From: Helochares maculicollis
Taxonomy: Eukaryota; Arthropoda; Insecta; Coleoptera; Hydrophilidae
NCBI GenBank assembly: GCA_033557835.1
Contig: JAWQRO010000135.1
Coordinates: forward strand, 1 to 53,087
Length of the DNA stretch: 53,087 bases
Direction: 5' to 3'
In this document: positions 10,201 to 21,540 of the stretch, piece by piece
How positions within the stretch are numbered: the stretch's first letter is position 1
How the letters are laid out: every line of letters starts with the position of its first letter
Notes under the pieces: model-generated
Database searches by the model: none
What the model saw: the letters and a program-made list of their open reading frames with translations, nothing else
Told to the model about the DNA's origin: nothing
Translations under genes and position numbers: made by a program

Positions 10201-13200
10201 CACGTTCACAAAACTTCTGGTTTTTATTAGCAAAAAACTGAAGCAGGTATGATTTGACAACATCATTATTATTGAATTTTTTACCATTCAAGCTTTGTAA
10301 AGATCGAAACAAACAGTAATCAGATGGAGCAAGGTCAGGACTATATGGTGGATGTGGCAAAACATCCCAGCCAAGCTCCAATAATTTTTGCCGAGTGACC
10401 AAAGATGTGTGTGGCCTTGCATTGTCACGATGGAATACAACACTTTTTCGATTTGTCAATTCGGGCGGCTTTTCTTCAACTGCATTGTTTAATTTCGTTA
10501 GTTCTTCAATGTAGAGATCAAAATTGATCGTTAGGTTGGGTGCTAAGAGTTCAAAATAGATGATTCTTTTGTAATCCCACCAAACGGATAACAAAACCTT
10601 CTTTTGATGAATATCAGCTGTTGATGTTGTTTGAGTTGGTTCACCTGGCCTACTTCGCGATCTTTTCCTCTTGATATTGTTGTAAACAACCCATTTTTCA
10701 TCGCCAGTTATCAGTCGTTTCAAAAATGGATCACTTTTATCACGTTTCTTTAGAAAATTGCAGTTGTTAATGCATTGCGTTAAATGCAATTCGTTCAGTT
10801 CGTGAGGAACCTATGTATCGAGTTTTTGAATATAGCCAAGTTGTTTTAAGTGATTTTCAATGCATGTATGTGATACATGAAGCTTCTCTGCAATCTCAAG
10901 TGTTGTATTGTGACGATCCGAATCGATTATTGCTTTGATTAGGATGTCATCAACTTCAACAGGACGACCAGAGTGTTTTTCATCTTTGAGTGAAAAATGA
11001 CCAGAACGAAATTTGGCAAACCAATATTGGCACTGCCGTTCTTTTAAGACTTCATCACCATAAACAGCACATAACTTTTTATGAGCTTGCGATGCGTTTT
11101 TCCCTTTGGGGAAATAAAAAAGCAAAATATGACGAAAATGTTCCTTTTGATTTTCCATTTTTCAAAGAAGGCCAAACGAAAACTACAAATCCGATCAAAA
11201 AACTTTTTTTACTGATTGACAGCTAAATTGCCAACTATCACATAGCAAAATGTGTTTTACATTTGTACTACGTCTGCAAATCTAAAAATTCAACCGAAGT
11301 CATCTATGAGTGAAATCACAATTACTTAGTTGCCAACCCAATCAATTGATTAAGACTACAATTTATTAAATAAATTGGTAACCTAATGAGAATGTATGGT
11401 AACTTCAAACTTGAAGCATTGAAATTTGTCGATAGATCATTTTGGAGATGAGGTGTTTTTCTTAATATTAGAAGGTCCATATTTTTATGAATTACATGAA
11501 TTTTTGCATAGCAATCTTATTTTGTGGCTTCAAAAATTTTGAAATAACAAAGTTTGGAATAATGGGTCCCTTTAATAGAGTTGGTCAAAATTTGCTTGCT
11601 TTGTCCTTTGCAGATTTAGGATGCTTTGAGAAATCAATAAGGAAAATTGTAAGGTGTTGCCATTCACTATTTTATTACCTTTTGCAAGGCATCATCACTC
11701 TGCAAACAATCAGTATAAAAAATGGTCTTTAGTACGACCTGTAGTTACAGAACTATTTCCCTGAAAGTTCTAATTCATGTTGATAGATGTATCTATTTCA
11801 CCACATTTTTAGGATCTTAGTTCTGTTTTCAATAGTCTTCCCACATTTGAAGTTTCTGGACTGTATAACATAATAAAATACTTTAAAAAACCAGCAAGAA
11901 TCACTTACTTTGGATGATTGCTGGACTTGGTTATCCTCTATAGACAGAAGAGGAATTAAAGAATAAGCACATGAAAACTCAACAATTATAAACTGGTGAC
12001 ATTTCACTTTGATATTATGTTTTAAAATTGTACTTTTAACTGCGTTCATTCCATCATTCATTCACAAGCAAAGGATGTGAGCAAATTTTGAGTAAGCAAA
12101 GCTTTTGCAGTGCTTAAAAGATTTTTAGATCTAAAATTAATTTAATTGTATTTTTAACTAGGTTCATTCCATCACTCATCCACATGTGAAGAAAGTGAGT
12201 ATATTTTGAGTAAGCAAAGCTTTTGCAGTGCTTAAAAGATTTTTAGATCTAAAATTACTTTAATAACATACAAATCAAAAATCAAATGGGTCTTCCTCAC
12301 TCAGAGGTCGGAATGCATTTTGGAGCCCAACCTGCAACTACACTACTGTTCTAAAGACAAACGGGTTTAGAAAGAAATATTCTAGCTCCAATTATTGAGT
12401 TACCTAAACATCTAATCTAATCTTGAATTATTTAACAGGATATTTACTGATGTAGAAATATCTAAGTAAGACAACCTGCTCAGTTGGCAATATAAATAAT
12501 ATTAAAGCATAGTGAAGTGAACAACTTAAGTTTAAATAACAAATCTATTTAGATAGGATTATTTTATGTTATATAAATCCACTAATGCTTTTGTATTATG
12601 TTCGTATATGCTCGAATGCTTAGTAAAGACTCCACTAGTTAAATGTAGAAATATTTATGTAGAATAGGCCACGTTAATTCTTACTAATTCTAAACATATA
12701 TTTTTATTGGAATGGTTATTGAATATTGTGTAATTTTTAACACTGCCAATTAACAAATTTGTTTGAGGAAAATGTTAACTGTCTTACCAATACACATAAA
12801 AAATGGCATTTGTTTAAATTCGTTATTAAAACATTTACTTACCAAATTATATTCGTATGATCAGATCTTTCAATTACTTTAACACAATGTACATTGACTA
12901 CCCTTATGAAAGCATCTCCATTTGGACAAGCTTCAAGTTTTGGTTCCACTAAAAGGATGATGAGTTGATTCATCAGATCCTTTAGGACATTTGTACTAAC
13001 TTTCTTGCCTAATACTTTATTGAGGTAGAACTGAAACAGAAAACATTTTATACTGCTTTATTGTTCATACATACTGCAGAAATAAATGCCCCTTGGCAAT
13101 GAGGTGCTACAACTACTGTGTACTTTTATGCATTTTTTCTACGATTAGTATAAAATATGTGCAGCTTTTATAGGTTTGATGGTATTTTTATTACATACAG

Positions 13201-16200
13201 TCCATATTTTCTCACTGAATGCCAGAAAGAAGCCCATCAAAGGCAATATGTCATTTTGTGCAAAATAGTAACATAGTTTTAGGTTTAATATTAATTTATT
13301 GAATATCTGACTTGCAGTGAAAATGTTTATGCAGCATATTTTCACTAACGAATATTTTAATAAGTAGCATAGTTACTTTAGTAGGTGTGACCATTGACCA
13401 TAGAAGGGCAATTAAAATTATAATGGTTGCAAAAATCAAAATAAGTATCTATATTAACTTAAGTTACTTACCGAGTCTACTAATGTTAGCAGCATTCTGT
13501 ACATTTTTAAGACGGAAGCATTTGTTCTTGGGTCTTGCGATTGTAGATACTTCAATTGGGTAGTAATAGCTATCATGAATTGATCTTCATAGTCAATCAT
13601 AAGATTGCCCTTGTTTGATTGGAGAATGTCTTGCATTTGTTCTATGGCCTAAAAAAAAACAAGTTCTGATAAACAGAAATTAACTAGCTAAAAAGTACTT
13701 TAGGAAAAAATTCTCAAATGAATAAATAATACAAGGATAATGAAATAGATACCAAACATAATAAAAAAAAGAAAGTGGAGATAATGTACCTGCAATGCTA
13801 CATTAATTTCTGGAGTACCAATTAACCCAATTGTTTTTTCCAAAACAACTTCTTGTCCACTTCGAGGACTTGCCTGCCTTTGAGAAGAAAGAGACGTCCT
13901 CGAAAAGGTTTGGTTTGGTAATATTGGTTTTGGAGGAGACATTGGCATTACTCTAAAAGTAACAGCACAAATTTAATGTAGGAAACTAAGAAGCGCAAGC
14001 AAAAATTTTAATACATAAAAAACTAAAAGTACTTACTTTGCTTTTGAATCAGATAGGGATGGTATTTTAATTTCTTCGTTCAAGAACTCCAAGTCGAATT
14101 TCAAAAGATTAGGCGTCGGTACACTATGTGTCATTTTATCCAGTTCTTTCATAAGATCAGGGTCTAGCATAAATGGCCCCGTGACTTCGTCAGGCTTTGA
14201 CTCAACAACTTGAGGTGGAAGTCTAGTAAGAATTATAAATAAAAGAACATAAAAATTACCCACAACTGGAGTAAAATAAAGTTTAACATTAAGTTTTGTT
14301 AAAATATTTAATAACAAAGTGAATAAAAAAGCGTCAAAACCTAACTGGACGACTAGGTAAACTTAAACCAGTACGAAACTAATTTTAGATGTATCGAAAA
14401 TTAAAAGCAACTTACACAACATTAGGCAAGTTATTAACTTCTTCTTCTGCCTCATCAACATCTTCCTCATCCTCAACAACCATAGTCCTACTAGCTGAAA
14501 CAGCAGATTCGTCTCTGTCTCTAGGAGGTGAAGGGCTTACATTAACAGGGGCTATCTGTGCGGTCTCCAACCTAGATACTTTCGGAGCAGGTGGTTTCTT
14601 ACTGGCTCTCTTTATCCTCTCTTCCAATAAAGACATATCCTTATCAGAAATCTGGCCAACCATTTTGAAAACTTTATCCCCAACCAAATAATAGGCTTGT
14701 ACTACACAATTGAGAGCGGCATTCCTAACAGCATTGTCTCTATCAGATATTTGTTTAGCTACCTCTTTTAAGCACGCTGCTGGCGAGGGAAGGCAGACAG
14801 AAATTCCATAATCTTCGATTATAGAGCCCATGACGTCGAGACATTCAGCTCTCTGCCGAGCATTTTTTGACTTCATGCCATCCATTATATAAGAAAACAG
14901 TTTGCTTACGGAATAAACCAAACATATTTTATTGAAGAGGGATCTGACACCGTTACGGACAGCATCTTTAGGATCGCCTATTTTGAGAATCAAGTACGGT
15001 ATAAATGATGATGCTTCGTTTTCCAGCATGTGATACTTGTTCTCGATGAGCATATTGAAAGCACAATGTAAATATTCCAAGCCTTTCAGGAGCACTGATG
15101 GATTTGTGTCGAAAAATCGGATTGTCAACCACTTGAGAATTAGATCTAAATTAGATATCAAAGCTGGACCGTTATCCAGGAGATCATCAGTAAGCGATTC
15201 TATTGCTTTAATGTGGTACCTAAAGTCAACATGGAACATGTTGGTCATTAATGTTTTATTAACATTCGCATTCGTCATTTGTTCTTTCAACAACTCAACG
15301 AATTCTTCTCTTGGTTGTGTAAAGTTCCACTTGAGCACCCTTAATTTGGATTCATCGATGGTGCGTTGATGCTTCATATTATTTATTACTAAGAGCGGCG
15401 ATGTATCGATCTCGTCATCCTTTTTCCTGCTGCTGGGAGCTGGTTTTGCTGCATTACCCTAGATACAAATATAATAACAAAACAACATAACCATCAGCTA
15501 TGTTTTTAAAGCAATATATTTAAAATTTTAATTTCTCTGAATCAATGCTAGACAAGATATGTATGGCTTTGCAGTATTTACATAAAAATGACATGTACAT
15601 TAATCAATTCAATTAAAGCCAAATTTACAAATTGTAATTCAACTTTAATATTAAATTGTAACTATAGTTAACTGAAAGAAATATGCAAAAATCATTAGTT
15701 CTCTTTTGATTTATTTAATTTTAAGAATGCAAATATTAACTGTTTTTTTGCACAGCCACCTATCCAATTATAAAGAATGAATTGATTTTATCATCATAGT
15801 TGAAACATGACTCCATTAAAATTCAATATTCAAAATCATTTTAAGAATTGTAAACAGAGAGAATATGTAATTGTATATTTGTACTTACAGGCTTCTTAAC
15901 TGCATTCTTTGAGTTAGCAACAGGCCTTGTTCCTCTGACCGTCTTTTCCTTGACATCCTCATGAGACTCTTGCTTGCGAGAAGGCAATGGCTTAACAGGT
16001 AGATTTGGCCTTGCCTTGTCTAAACATGCCATGACAGCAGTTTTAGACCCTGGTTTCAGTTTCTCCGTTTGCTTGACCATTGTGTCATAACTTAGATGTA
16101 TCATAAAGCCAAGGACTGCCTCCTGTGCATTTTTCCTAACGTCTGCATTTCGATCCTCTAAATTTGCATACAGGTATGGTATGCAAAATAGAAGTTCTTC

Positions 16201-19200
16201 TTTGGGCAAACTTTTCAATTTCGGTAATTTTTCTGCCAACCAATTCCACAATTCTATCCTGAGTGTAGGTGACCCTGCTTTCAATGCATCCCCTATCATT
16301 TCACCCTCGAAAAACTCTTTGTAGCTACCATTTTCACCAAAAGCGTTGATGCAAGAGACTGAAGCACTTCGGATCCAAGCTTTGCCATCTCCTAAGCCTT
16401 GCAGAAATCCGGGGAAGAGGATTCTAATGTATTGTTTGCATGGGGAACCCATGGAATTTGCAATGGTTTCACATATATTCAAGGCTGTTTGTGCAATTTT
16501 ACTGTTGCTATCAACTAAACGCGCAGCAAGAGCTTGGGGAAGATCTCCGATATTTGCTTTGATTGATTTTGCTTCAGTGATTATAGTGCTTACTTTAATC
16601 AGTGCTTCATTCCGCACTTTCCAATTTTTGTCAGAAAGTTCATTTATTAGAGCTTCCGTAATTTGGTTGCTTATGTCAACTCTTACGGTTGTGTCTGGTG
16701 CAGCAGGCATGTCACCTCCAGCCGCTTCTTCTGGCTCGTCTATATCGAGACTGTCTTTGCTTGCTGATTTTGCTATACCTAAAAAACATTGTAAAATATT
16801 TTGTTATTGCTGTATAAATGTTTTGTTTCCATTTTAATAAACATACACTAAAAATATAAGGTATTTGGACAGAGTGTTTAAAATGTATAGATCATACATT
16901 TAATATTAAATTTATATAATATTAACTCATTTTCATTACTTTTTTGATTAAATGCTTAAAGATTCTGTATACACAAATATTATTCTATAAACTTAAAATT
17001 AAATCTTTCTCATGTTTGCAAAAATTATGTGAAAAAGAATAAAGCCACAATAACCACTCTTTCATTTATAATTAGAAAATTTGATAGACAGCATCTCTGG
17101 TAATTTAATTAATAATTGTATATAAGTACCCTGATATCAGGGCTAGACAAATAGTTACCACATTAGCTGTTATTATATATTTTTTATTTTATTTAATTAG
17201 TGGATGCAATAGGACAGTTTCAAAAATCTTATCCTGCTTACATTATATATTATAGTGGAAGTCAATAAAAGTAGGACTTACCAGATGTAGGCCGTTTAAC
17301 AGTTTTAGTATTTGCATTGGTAGTACTGGCAGCTTTCTGTGGCCGCACGACTTTAGGACCTGACGATTTGGTAGGAGCGGTAGTTGGACGTTCTTTTTTC
17401 GGACCAGTTACTTTCACAGTTATCACAGCCTTCTCACAGCACTCTTTAATCTTAGTCATTTTGAGATTATCCTTTTCCAGTTCAACAAGGAAAGGCATTA
17501 TGGCCTTCTCTCCCACCAACTTCATCAATGTACCAAGAGCTTCTGCTGAACTATCACGTACAGTAGGATCTATAAAACAAATTGCATAGTTTTGTAGATT
17601 TACAATATTTCTTTTTCTGGTTAACATGCTTACAACAAATTAAATTTTACCTGATTCATTGATGATTTTGATAAAGGCCGCAGTCAAAGCTTTGAGGAGC
17701 TTCTTATTCAGAACAGCAGGCTGGGTTTTGGTAAACGCTCTTGCCATGAAAAGTGCAGTTTCAGATTTGACTGACGGATTTTTGTTATTGAAAGCCTCAA
17801 GAACGTCTTCCAAAATAGATTCTAATGAAGTCTGAAACATACGATTTTAAAATCGCAGCATTAAATATGACATAAATTATATTTCAACGTATTTAATTGT
17901 AACCATAAAGAGTCTCAGCCAAAAATAATGCATATAAGTATTTTTAATATCATCAAAATGTATTACTGTTATAATGCCTCAATATGACACTAGACAATAG
18001 TGTTGGTTTTATGTCGTTTATTATGCGTAGCTTACCGTTAAGTACACTGCATCAATTGCATCTCGAATAGCAGCAACCACATTGGCTTTTTTCTCTTTAA
18101 ACTTTTCCAATAATGCAGGGATAACAGCAGAAGCATAAGTGTGGAATCTTTTTTTCAGGCCATTTGCCAAGCCAGCCAAACATTTTCCAGCTAGGGCTGT
18201 GCATAATACATTGCTGTCCTTCTGGACTACTTTTTTCAAGGCTCTTACAATGTCACCATAATCGCCGTTTTCTAATTTAGGAGCTTTAACGAGGTTTTCT
18301 AAAAGTTCCAAGACTTCTTTCCGGTCCTGCCATTTCTTGGCTTCAATTTTCTCTAAAAAGTCTTTGGGTAACTTGGAAAGAATATCGACTGGATCTGCTA
18401 GATCATAAGCATCTACTACGGGAGCATCACCAGCTTCTTCATCATCTTCCTCGCCTTCTTCACCTTCAGTTGCTTCAACAGCTAACTTCGCTTGCTTTTC
18501 TTGCTGTGATCGCAGGTAACGAGTTGGAGTTGCCTTTTGTCCTTCAATTTTAGCAAATTCAGCTTCCAATTCAGACACTTGTACAGGTTGAAGATTACTG
18601 AGCTGCGATCTAAGAGAAAATTGGATAATTAGTAAATCACACTCTACATTTTTGTACAGTATGGTTCAGTTTGGCACCGTTGAATTTTTGGGGGTTAAAA
18701 AAATGTGTTTAGCTTACCTCAGAGCGGATCCTATCCACCTATACATTTCAATTACCATGGCACGAGCTTCATCTCGAACAGTTTTATCTCTGTCAGAAAA
18801 GAGAGTAGATATTTTCTTCACCAACGGTTTTACGGTGATGACTTTAGATCCAAACTCACGCAAGGCAGTAGTGCAAGCATTTATGCACGCAGCGACAATT
18901 TTGGGGTTCTTCAAATCCATGCCTTTAATCAGTTCTTCTTCAACGATGTCCTGTTTTTCAATTTCGATGTACATGAGAGTGATTTGCAATGCCAATTCCC
19001 GTGTTCTTGTTTTTGGAGCAGCAATGCATTTTGTAACTATTCCGGACATAACCTCACCTACTGTTTTGCCAGCGTGTGCATAATTCTCTACAAATGCCAG
19101 CGTAGCTTCCAAACCTTTTTCCTGACCCATGGCATTGCTGTCTACTACAAATTTCTTAACTAGACCTAAATATTTTTGAAATTCGGGGCTCTTCTCATCG

Positions 19201-19310
19201 ATTTGCCTGAAGAGTTTTGTGACTTCTTCGTAACCACTGACTCTGGCCTTCCAGAGCTTGTGGACGCATTTTTCCTCGATCGGAAGTTTTTTATATTCAT
19301 CATCCTCCAT
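4215..19310 (-). CDS. msps: Mini spindles, XMAP215/chTOG/CKAP5-type TOG-domain microtubule polymerase
   Basis: Thirteen coding exons keep phase throughout (high to low): 19310-18718, 18609-18036, 17831-17651, 17569-17282, 16778-15889, 15458-14416, 14222-14037, 13952-13790, 13648-13472, 13030-12843, 8251-7915, 7332-7059 and 4351-4215, giving 1676 aa. XMAP215 proteins bind tubulin through TOG arrays and speed plus-end growth at spindle poles and kinetochores. TOG1 is about residues 1-225. TOG2 is about 262-510. A TOG4-type domain begins near 577 (phrases DKNWKVRNEAL, ELWNWLAEKLPKL, YANLEDRNADVRK). TOG5 is about 882-1110 (LKWNFTQPREEF, KWLTIRFFDTN). The C-terminal helical domain follows (about 1270-1540; LVMKCLWK, FKKIGNKEETKEGL), ending in a short DYYKERLKMW helix. 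No TOG3 is found. Human chTOG is about 2030 aa. A 28-nt 5' UTR tail (19311-19338) follows a clean TTTCAG acceptor. Confidence 0.95.
5064..6182 (+). mobile_element. Degenerate irritans-like mariner in the last msps intron
   Basis: The left end (5064, AGGGC-GTT-GTACTTA pattern) and right end (about 6182, same pattern reversed) form diverged terminal inverted repeats of about 30 bp, beginning near TTAGGG and TACGAGGG. Between them are frame-broken pieces of an irritans-type transposase. These include an MKNEQYRALIRF start near 5237, a YTPETKEQSKQ segment, AGKLMATVSWDSQGVIYIDYL at 5668-5733, and a C-terminal ELKGDYVEK. The region of the second and third catalytic aspartates is scrambled (an FHRRHGQ-type remnant, then a deletion to LYSPEL). 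It is inactive and antisense to msps. Confidence 0.85.
6693..7003 (-). CDS. msps: Candidate alternative 3' terminal exon of msps
   Basis: Exon 12 of msps ends at 7059 with GTAAGT. Only 55 bp further on, a TTAG acceptor (exon from 7003) opens a 103-codon frame in the same phase, ending at a TAG (6693-6695). Joining it gives a 1734-aa isoform. Skipping it and using the acceptor before 4351 also keeps phase and gives the family-like DYYKERL end. The encoded tail contains LTPDQALAKRLELPKIG and GMGQTGRQEEL, which I do not recognise from other msps proteins. The intron is a normal size for an insect and has a CTAA branch-like site. It could be a true alternative end, a cryptic exon, or a remnant of another sequence. 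Confidence 0.45.
7333..7914. other. msps intron 11
   Basis: This 582-bp AT-rich intron separates two C-terminal-domain exons. No ORF or repeat was noticed. Confidence 0.6.
8580..8905 (+). repeat. Copy A of a dispersed noncoding repeat (msps intron 10)
   Basis: It shares a collinear series of short matches with the reverse complement of 36,720-37,030: an 'attatgaaaaaaatt' block, a 'ctcatgttttgaggg'-type block, a 'gtcagac/agactgtttg' block, and 'cctac-cagtttt' ending in 'aagtaaactag'. There is no coding sequence and no clear termini. It may be a SINE-like or non-autonomous element. Confidence 0.5.
8955..10044 (+). mobile_element. Mos1-like (mauritiana-type) mariner, internally deleted, in msps intron 10
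   Basis: The termini near 8955 and 10044 carry the inverted motif TGCGCAAGTTTAAAAT / TTTTAAACTTGCACA. This matches the CCAGGTG-GCAAGTT ends of the cleaner copies at 20.4 and 46.7 kb. Transposase pieces include MSNYEPSKEHLRHV (9127), an HTH segment (TTRQAISDRLKAM), VTGDENWIYFE with the first catalytic aspartate (9572), CMWWVQKGVVYYELLKPGE, and a C-terminal ISMKVEAFFWNGIHKLP. A deletion fuses 'LIEKRH' directly to 'ALAEQHF', removing the second and third catalytic aspartates. Several stops and frameshifts lie upstream. It is non-autonomous. Confidence 0.88.
10061..11341 (-). mobile_element. Mellifera-type mariner, nearly full length
   Basis: The ends are matching inverted repeats: TTGGGTTGGCAACTAAGTAA at 10061 and its complement ending at 11341. 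It starts only 16 bp after the end of the preceding mariner, in the opposite orientation. Flanking TA duplications are not intact. The ends and encoded protein are typical of the mellifera subfamily. Confidence 0.93.
10136..11158 (-). pseudogene. Mellifera-subfamily mariner transposase with three nonsense codons
   Basis: One reading frame runs from ATG at 11158 through the whole transposase with no frameshift. It has the N-terminal HTH part (MENQKEHFRH, SGRPVEVDD, HVSHTCIENHLKQLG), first catalytic aspartate in LITGDEKW, second in HRDNARPHT and third in PPYSPDLAPSDY, with the mariner D-34-D spacing. It is broken by TAG at 10811-10813 (where WVPHEL normally begins), TGA at 10178-10180 and TAG at 10169-10171 near the C-terminus (normally a PERWQKV phrase). 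There is also one in-frame codon loss at SLQ-SLNG. It lies in sense orientation to msps, inside an intron. Confidence 0.93.
11342..12028. other. msps intron 10, part downstream of the mariners
   Basis: AT-rich intron sequence. Short ORFs on both strands show no recognisable protein. Confidence 0.5.
12029..12264. repeat. 118-bp tandem duplication in msps intron 10
   Basis: Copy 1 starts at 12029 and copy 2 at 12147. The second halves of the units (a 'ttttgagtaagcaaagc' through 'agatctaaaatta' stretch) are almost identical, while the first halves differ at scattered positions. Confidence 0.92.
16779..17281. other. msps intron 4, at the position where TOG3 would be expected
   Basis: This 503-bp AT-rich intron separates the end of the TOG2 linker (KRPTSG) from the linker preceding the TOG4-type domain. 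It has no open frame of useful size and is too short for a TOG domain (about 690 nt). Confidence 0.75.
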
Positions 19311-19619
19311 TTTATTTATGTTTTGTTAAAAATAGTTACTGAAACAAATTATATAGATGTAACCGCTAACTTATCATTTAACTTTCTACAGATATTAATT
19401 ACATAAGTATAAAATTAATTAAAAAATGGACTGATGTAATTTAGATATGGGATGTATTTTTGTATATATGATGACTAATGTAACAATTTATATAAATTAT
19501 AAGAAAAAATAATATTTCAACATGTGAACACATGAAAATGGAAGCAAGAATGCAAGTTCACTTACTTAGCAAGATGAACTGAGTACTTCTTACTTTGGAA
19601 AATCAACTGCCTACTTACC
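19311..19619 (-). promoter_or_regulatory. msps 5' UTR tail and candidate upstream noncoding exon junction
   Basis: On the minus strand a strong acceptor (TTTGTTTCAG) ends at 19339, 28 nt before the msps ATG, so the first coding exon probably follows a noncoding exon. A perfect CAG|GTAAGT donor lies at 19619/19618. A second good donor (GTAG|GTAAGT at 24725/24724) lies in a more GC-rich segment at about 24,725-24,830. Which one is used is unknown. Confidence 0.35.
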
Positions 19620-20331
19620 TGAACCACATTAAAATGCAAACTAGTTTACTTTAAAGACAAGTCAATGTCATGTTAGGAATATTAGACATGGCTTGTTTCA
19701 GCCAAACCTTAAACTGTAACACACCAATCAATTCCCAAATAAACCTTAATTGCAATTAGTATTATTTACTTAGTTCATATCTGATGTAGCCAGGCAAATA
19801 ATTATTGCCTGTTACACCCACACATGATAATTAATGTATCAATATCATAGTAATTATATCAGCTTTAGTTCTCTTATGGCCTATTGTTAAACTGATAGTG
19901 AAAAATGAAATTTTTAATGACATCTGAAATAAATATATTGAGAAATTAACTACCTAAATGCATTAGGTGAAATATATTTAAAATTAAGCTCTCTTGCAGA
20001 TAAGGTTAGATAAAACAAATTAAAATGGTGATTCATTATAATTTGATTGTGCATTCAACAGTTTGTTACATTTTTGAGGGAAAATTATTAACCATTGAAA
20101 TGAAATCGATATGTCGCATGAAAATTTGACAATATATGTAAAAAAAAGCAAAAATATCTTGAACAATTTTTGTTGAGTATCTAAATCAGCACTGTAATAT
20201 TCAGTCGGTTGTTCGTTCCTACCATGGAGTGACCAATAATCATATTTCGTGATTTGTTGCTATGTGTTAGTTAGGAAAATGTTTGTAACATAAAGAATTT
20301 CAAGCTAGATGAAAACAATGGGCAACAGAAA
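19620..20331. other. Intergenic DNA upstream of msps, no gene seen
   Basis: AT-rich sequence without coding signals. It may contain the msps promoter or a noncoding exon. Confidence 0.5.
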
Positions 20332-20355
20332 TAGGGGTACAAATAAGTGGCCACA
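20332..20355 (+). repeat. Isolated mariner-type terminal repeat
   Basis: TAGGGGTACAAATAAGTGG is very close to the left terminal repeat of the 43.84-45.11 kb mariner (TAGGAGTACAAATAAGTATC). No transposase follows, and a different mariner begins about 70 bp later. It is probably a solo end left after deletion or nested insertion. Confidence 0.5.
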
Positions 20356-20424
20356 AATTTAAATATTCTTCTAAAAAAAAATACAATAAAAGACTAGTTT
20401 TGTCTTATGGTTATGCTATCAATA

Positions 20425-21540
20425 TCAGGTTTAAAATGTCGTTTTTTTCATAAAAAATACGCAATTATTTAAGAACTATGGTCAAATATTTTTTATTGAA
20501 ACTATTGGACCTTGCTTTTTACACATTTTATCAATCTCTCGTGCAATTTATGGATACCATTCCAAAAGAAACTTTCATTGATATCCATTCATCGAGCCAG
20601 TTTTGTACATCCTCGAAAGCGCCTGGTATGATGAAACGGCGGGTGGGGTAGGAGTTCCCAAACAAGCGAAGAAATCATTTATTTTACCACTTTGGCCGAA
20701 TGTGCAGGAGGATTGTCACGTTGCACAATGATTTTGCCGTGTTTTCGAGCCCATTCTGGGTGTTTTTCGATCAATGCGTGGTGTAAATTGATCATTTATT
20801 GTCGGTAGCAGATGGTATTAACTGTTTCGGTGGGTTTTGAGATGTTGGTAGTACAATACTCCCTTCTGATCCCACCGCATACACAGCATTGCCTTCCTCC
20901 CAAAATGATCCAGTTTTGCACTCGATGTTGTTGGTTGTTCTGGCATCACCTACGATTTCTTACGTTTGGGATTCTCAAAATATATCCATTTTTCATCGCC
21001 AGCTACAACCGGATGCAAAAAACTTTCTTTTGTGGCCTAAACGCAGCATTTCGCCCACAATTTTTCATATTTCTATCTGACATTGATTCAGTTTGTGTGA
21101 AACCCATTTTCCAATCTTTCAAATCTTCCCCATAGCTCTCAGGCGATCGGAACTGGCTTGCCAAGTGACATTAAACTGCTTCGCCATCATTTGTTCTGTT
21201 TGTGCATTGTATTCGTCCAATAATGCTTGCAATTCTTCACAAGTCTTAACAGTTCGAGCAAGATCGCCGATAGTCTCTTCAAGAATTGGATGACTTTCCA
21301 ATGCCTTTTTCTCTTGATTGAACAAGAAAATGATTACATGCTGCAAATGCTCTTTACTTGGCTCAAAATTCAACATGTTTAATGCGAAAAAAAGTATGCT
21401 ACTATCTCGTAAACAACTAAATGACGTTTTGTAATGGGCAGTCTTACCAAAAAAAATGGCGCTTTGGGTTCCAAAGGTTACTTCAATAAATTTCATGCGC
21501 CATCTCTTGACAAAAAAACATCTTAAGCTTGCGCACCTGG
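20425..21540 (-). mobile_element. Mos1-like mariner with TA duplications, internally damaged
   Basis: The ends at 20425 (TCAGGTTT) and 21540 (GCGCACCTGG) are flanked by TA on both sides (20423-20424 and 21541-21542). The minus-strand transposase begins MLNFEPSKEHLQHVIIFLFNQ (around 21377). It has lost the block between TCE and ELQALLDE, keeps ATGD/RDNPPAHSAKVVK-like motifs, and is deleted across the third catalytic region (LPHPP fused towards FRGCTKLA). Frame shifts are frequent. It is the same family as the copies at 8.96 and 46.66 kb. Confidence 0.88.

Noticed and set aside
14389..14691. Plus-strand 100-codon Ser/Leu-rich ORF
   Set aside because: It is antisense to the msps TOG5 exon and reflects the reverse complement of acidic and proline-rich codons. 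The same applies to 15037-15369, 16346-16837, 17317-17589 and 18652-19163.
16779..17281. Hidden TOG3 exon between TOG2 and TOG4
   Set aside because: The interval is 503 bp, AT-rich and has stops in all frames. Flanking exons join in phase without it.
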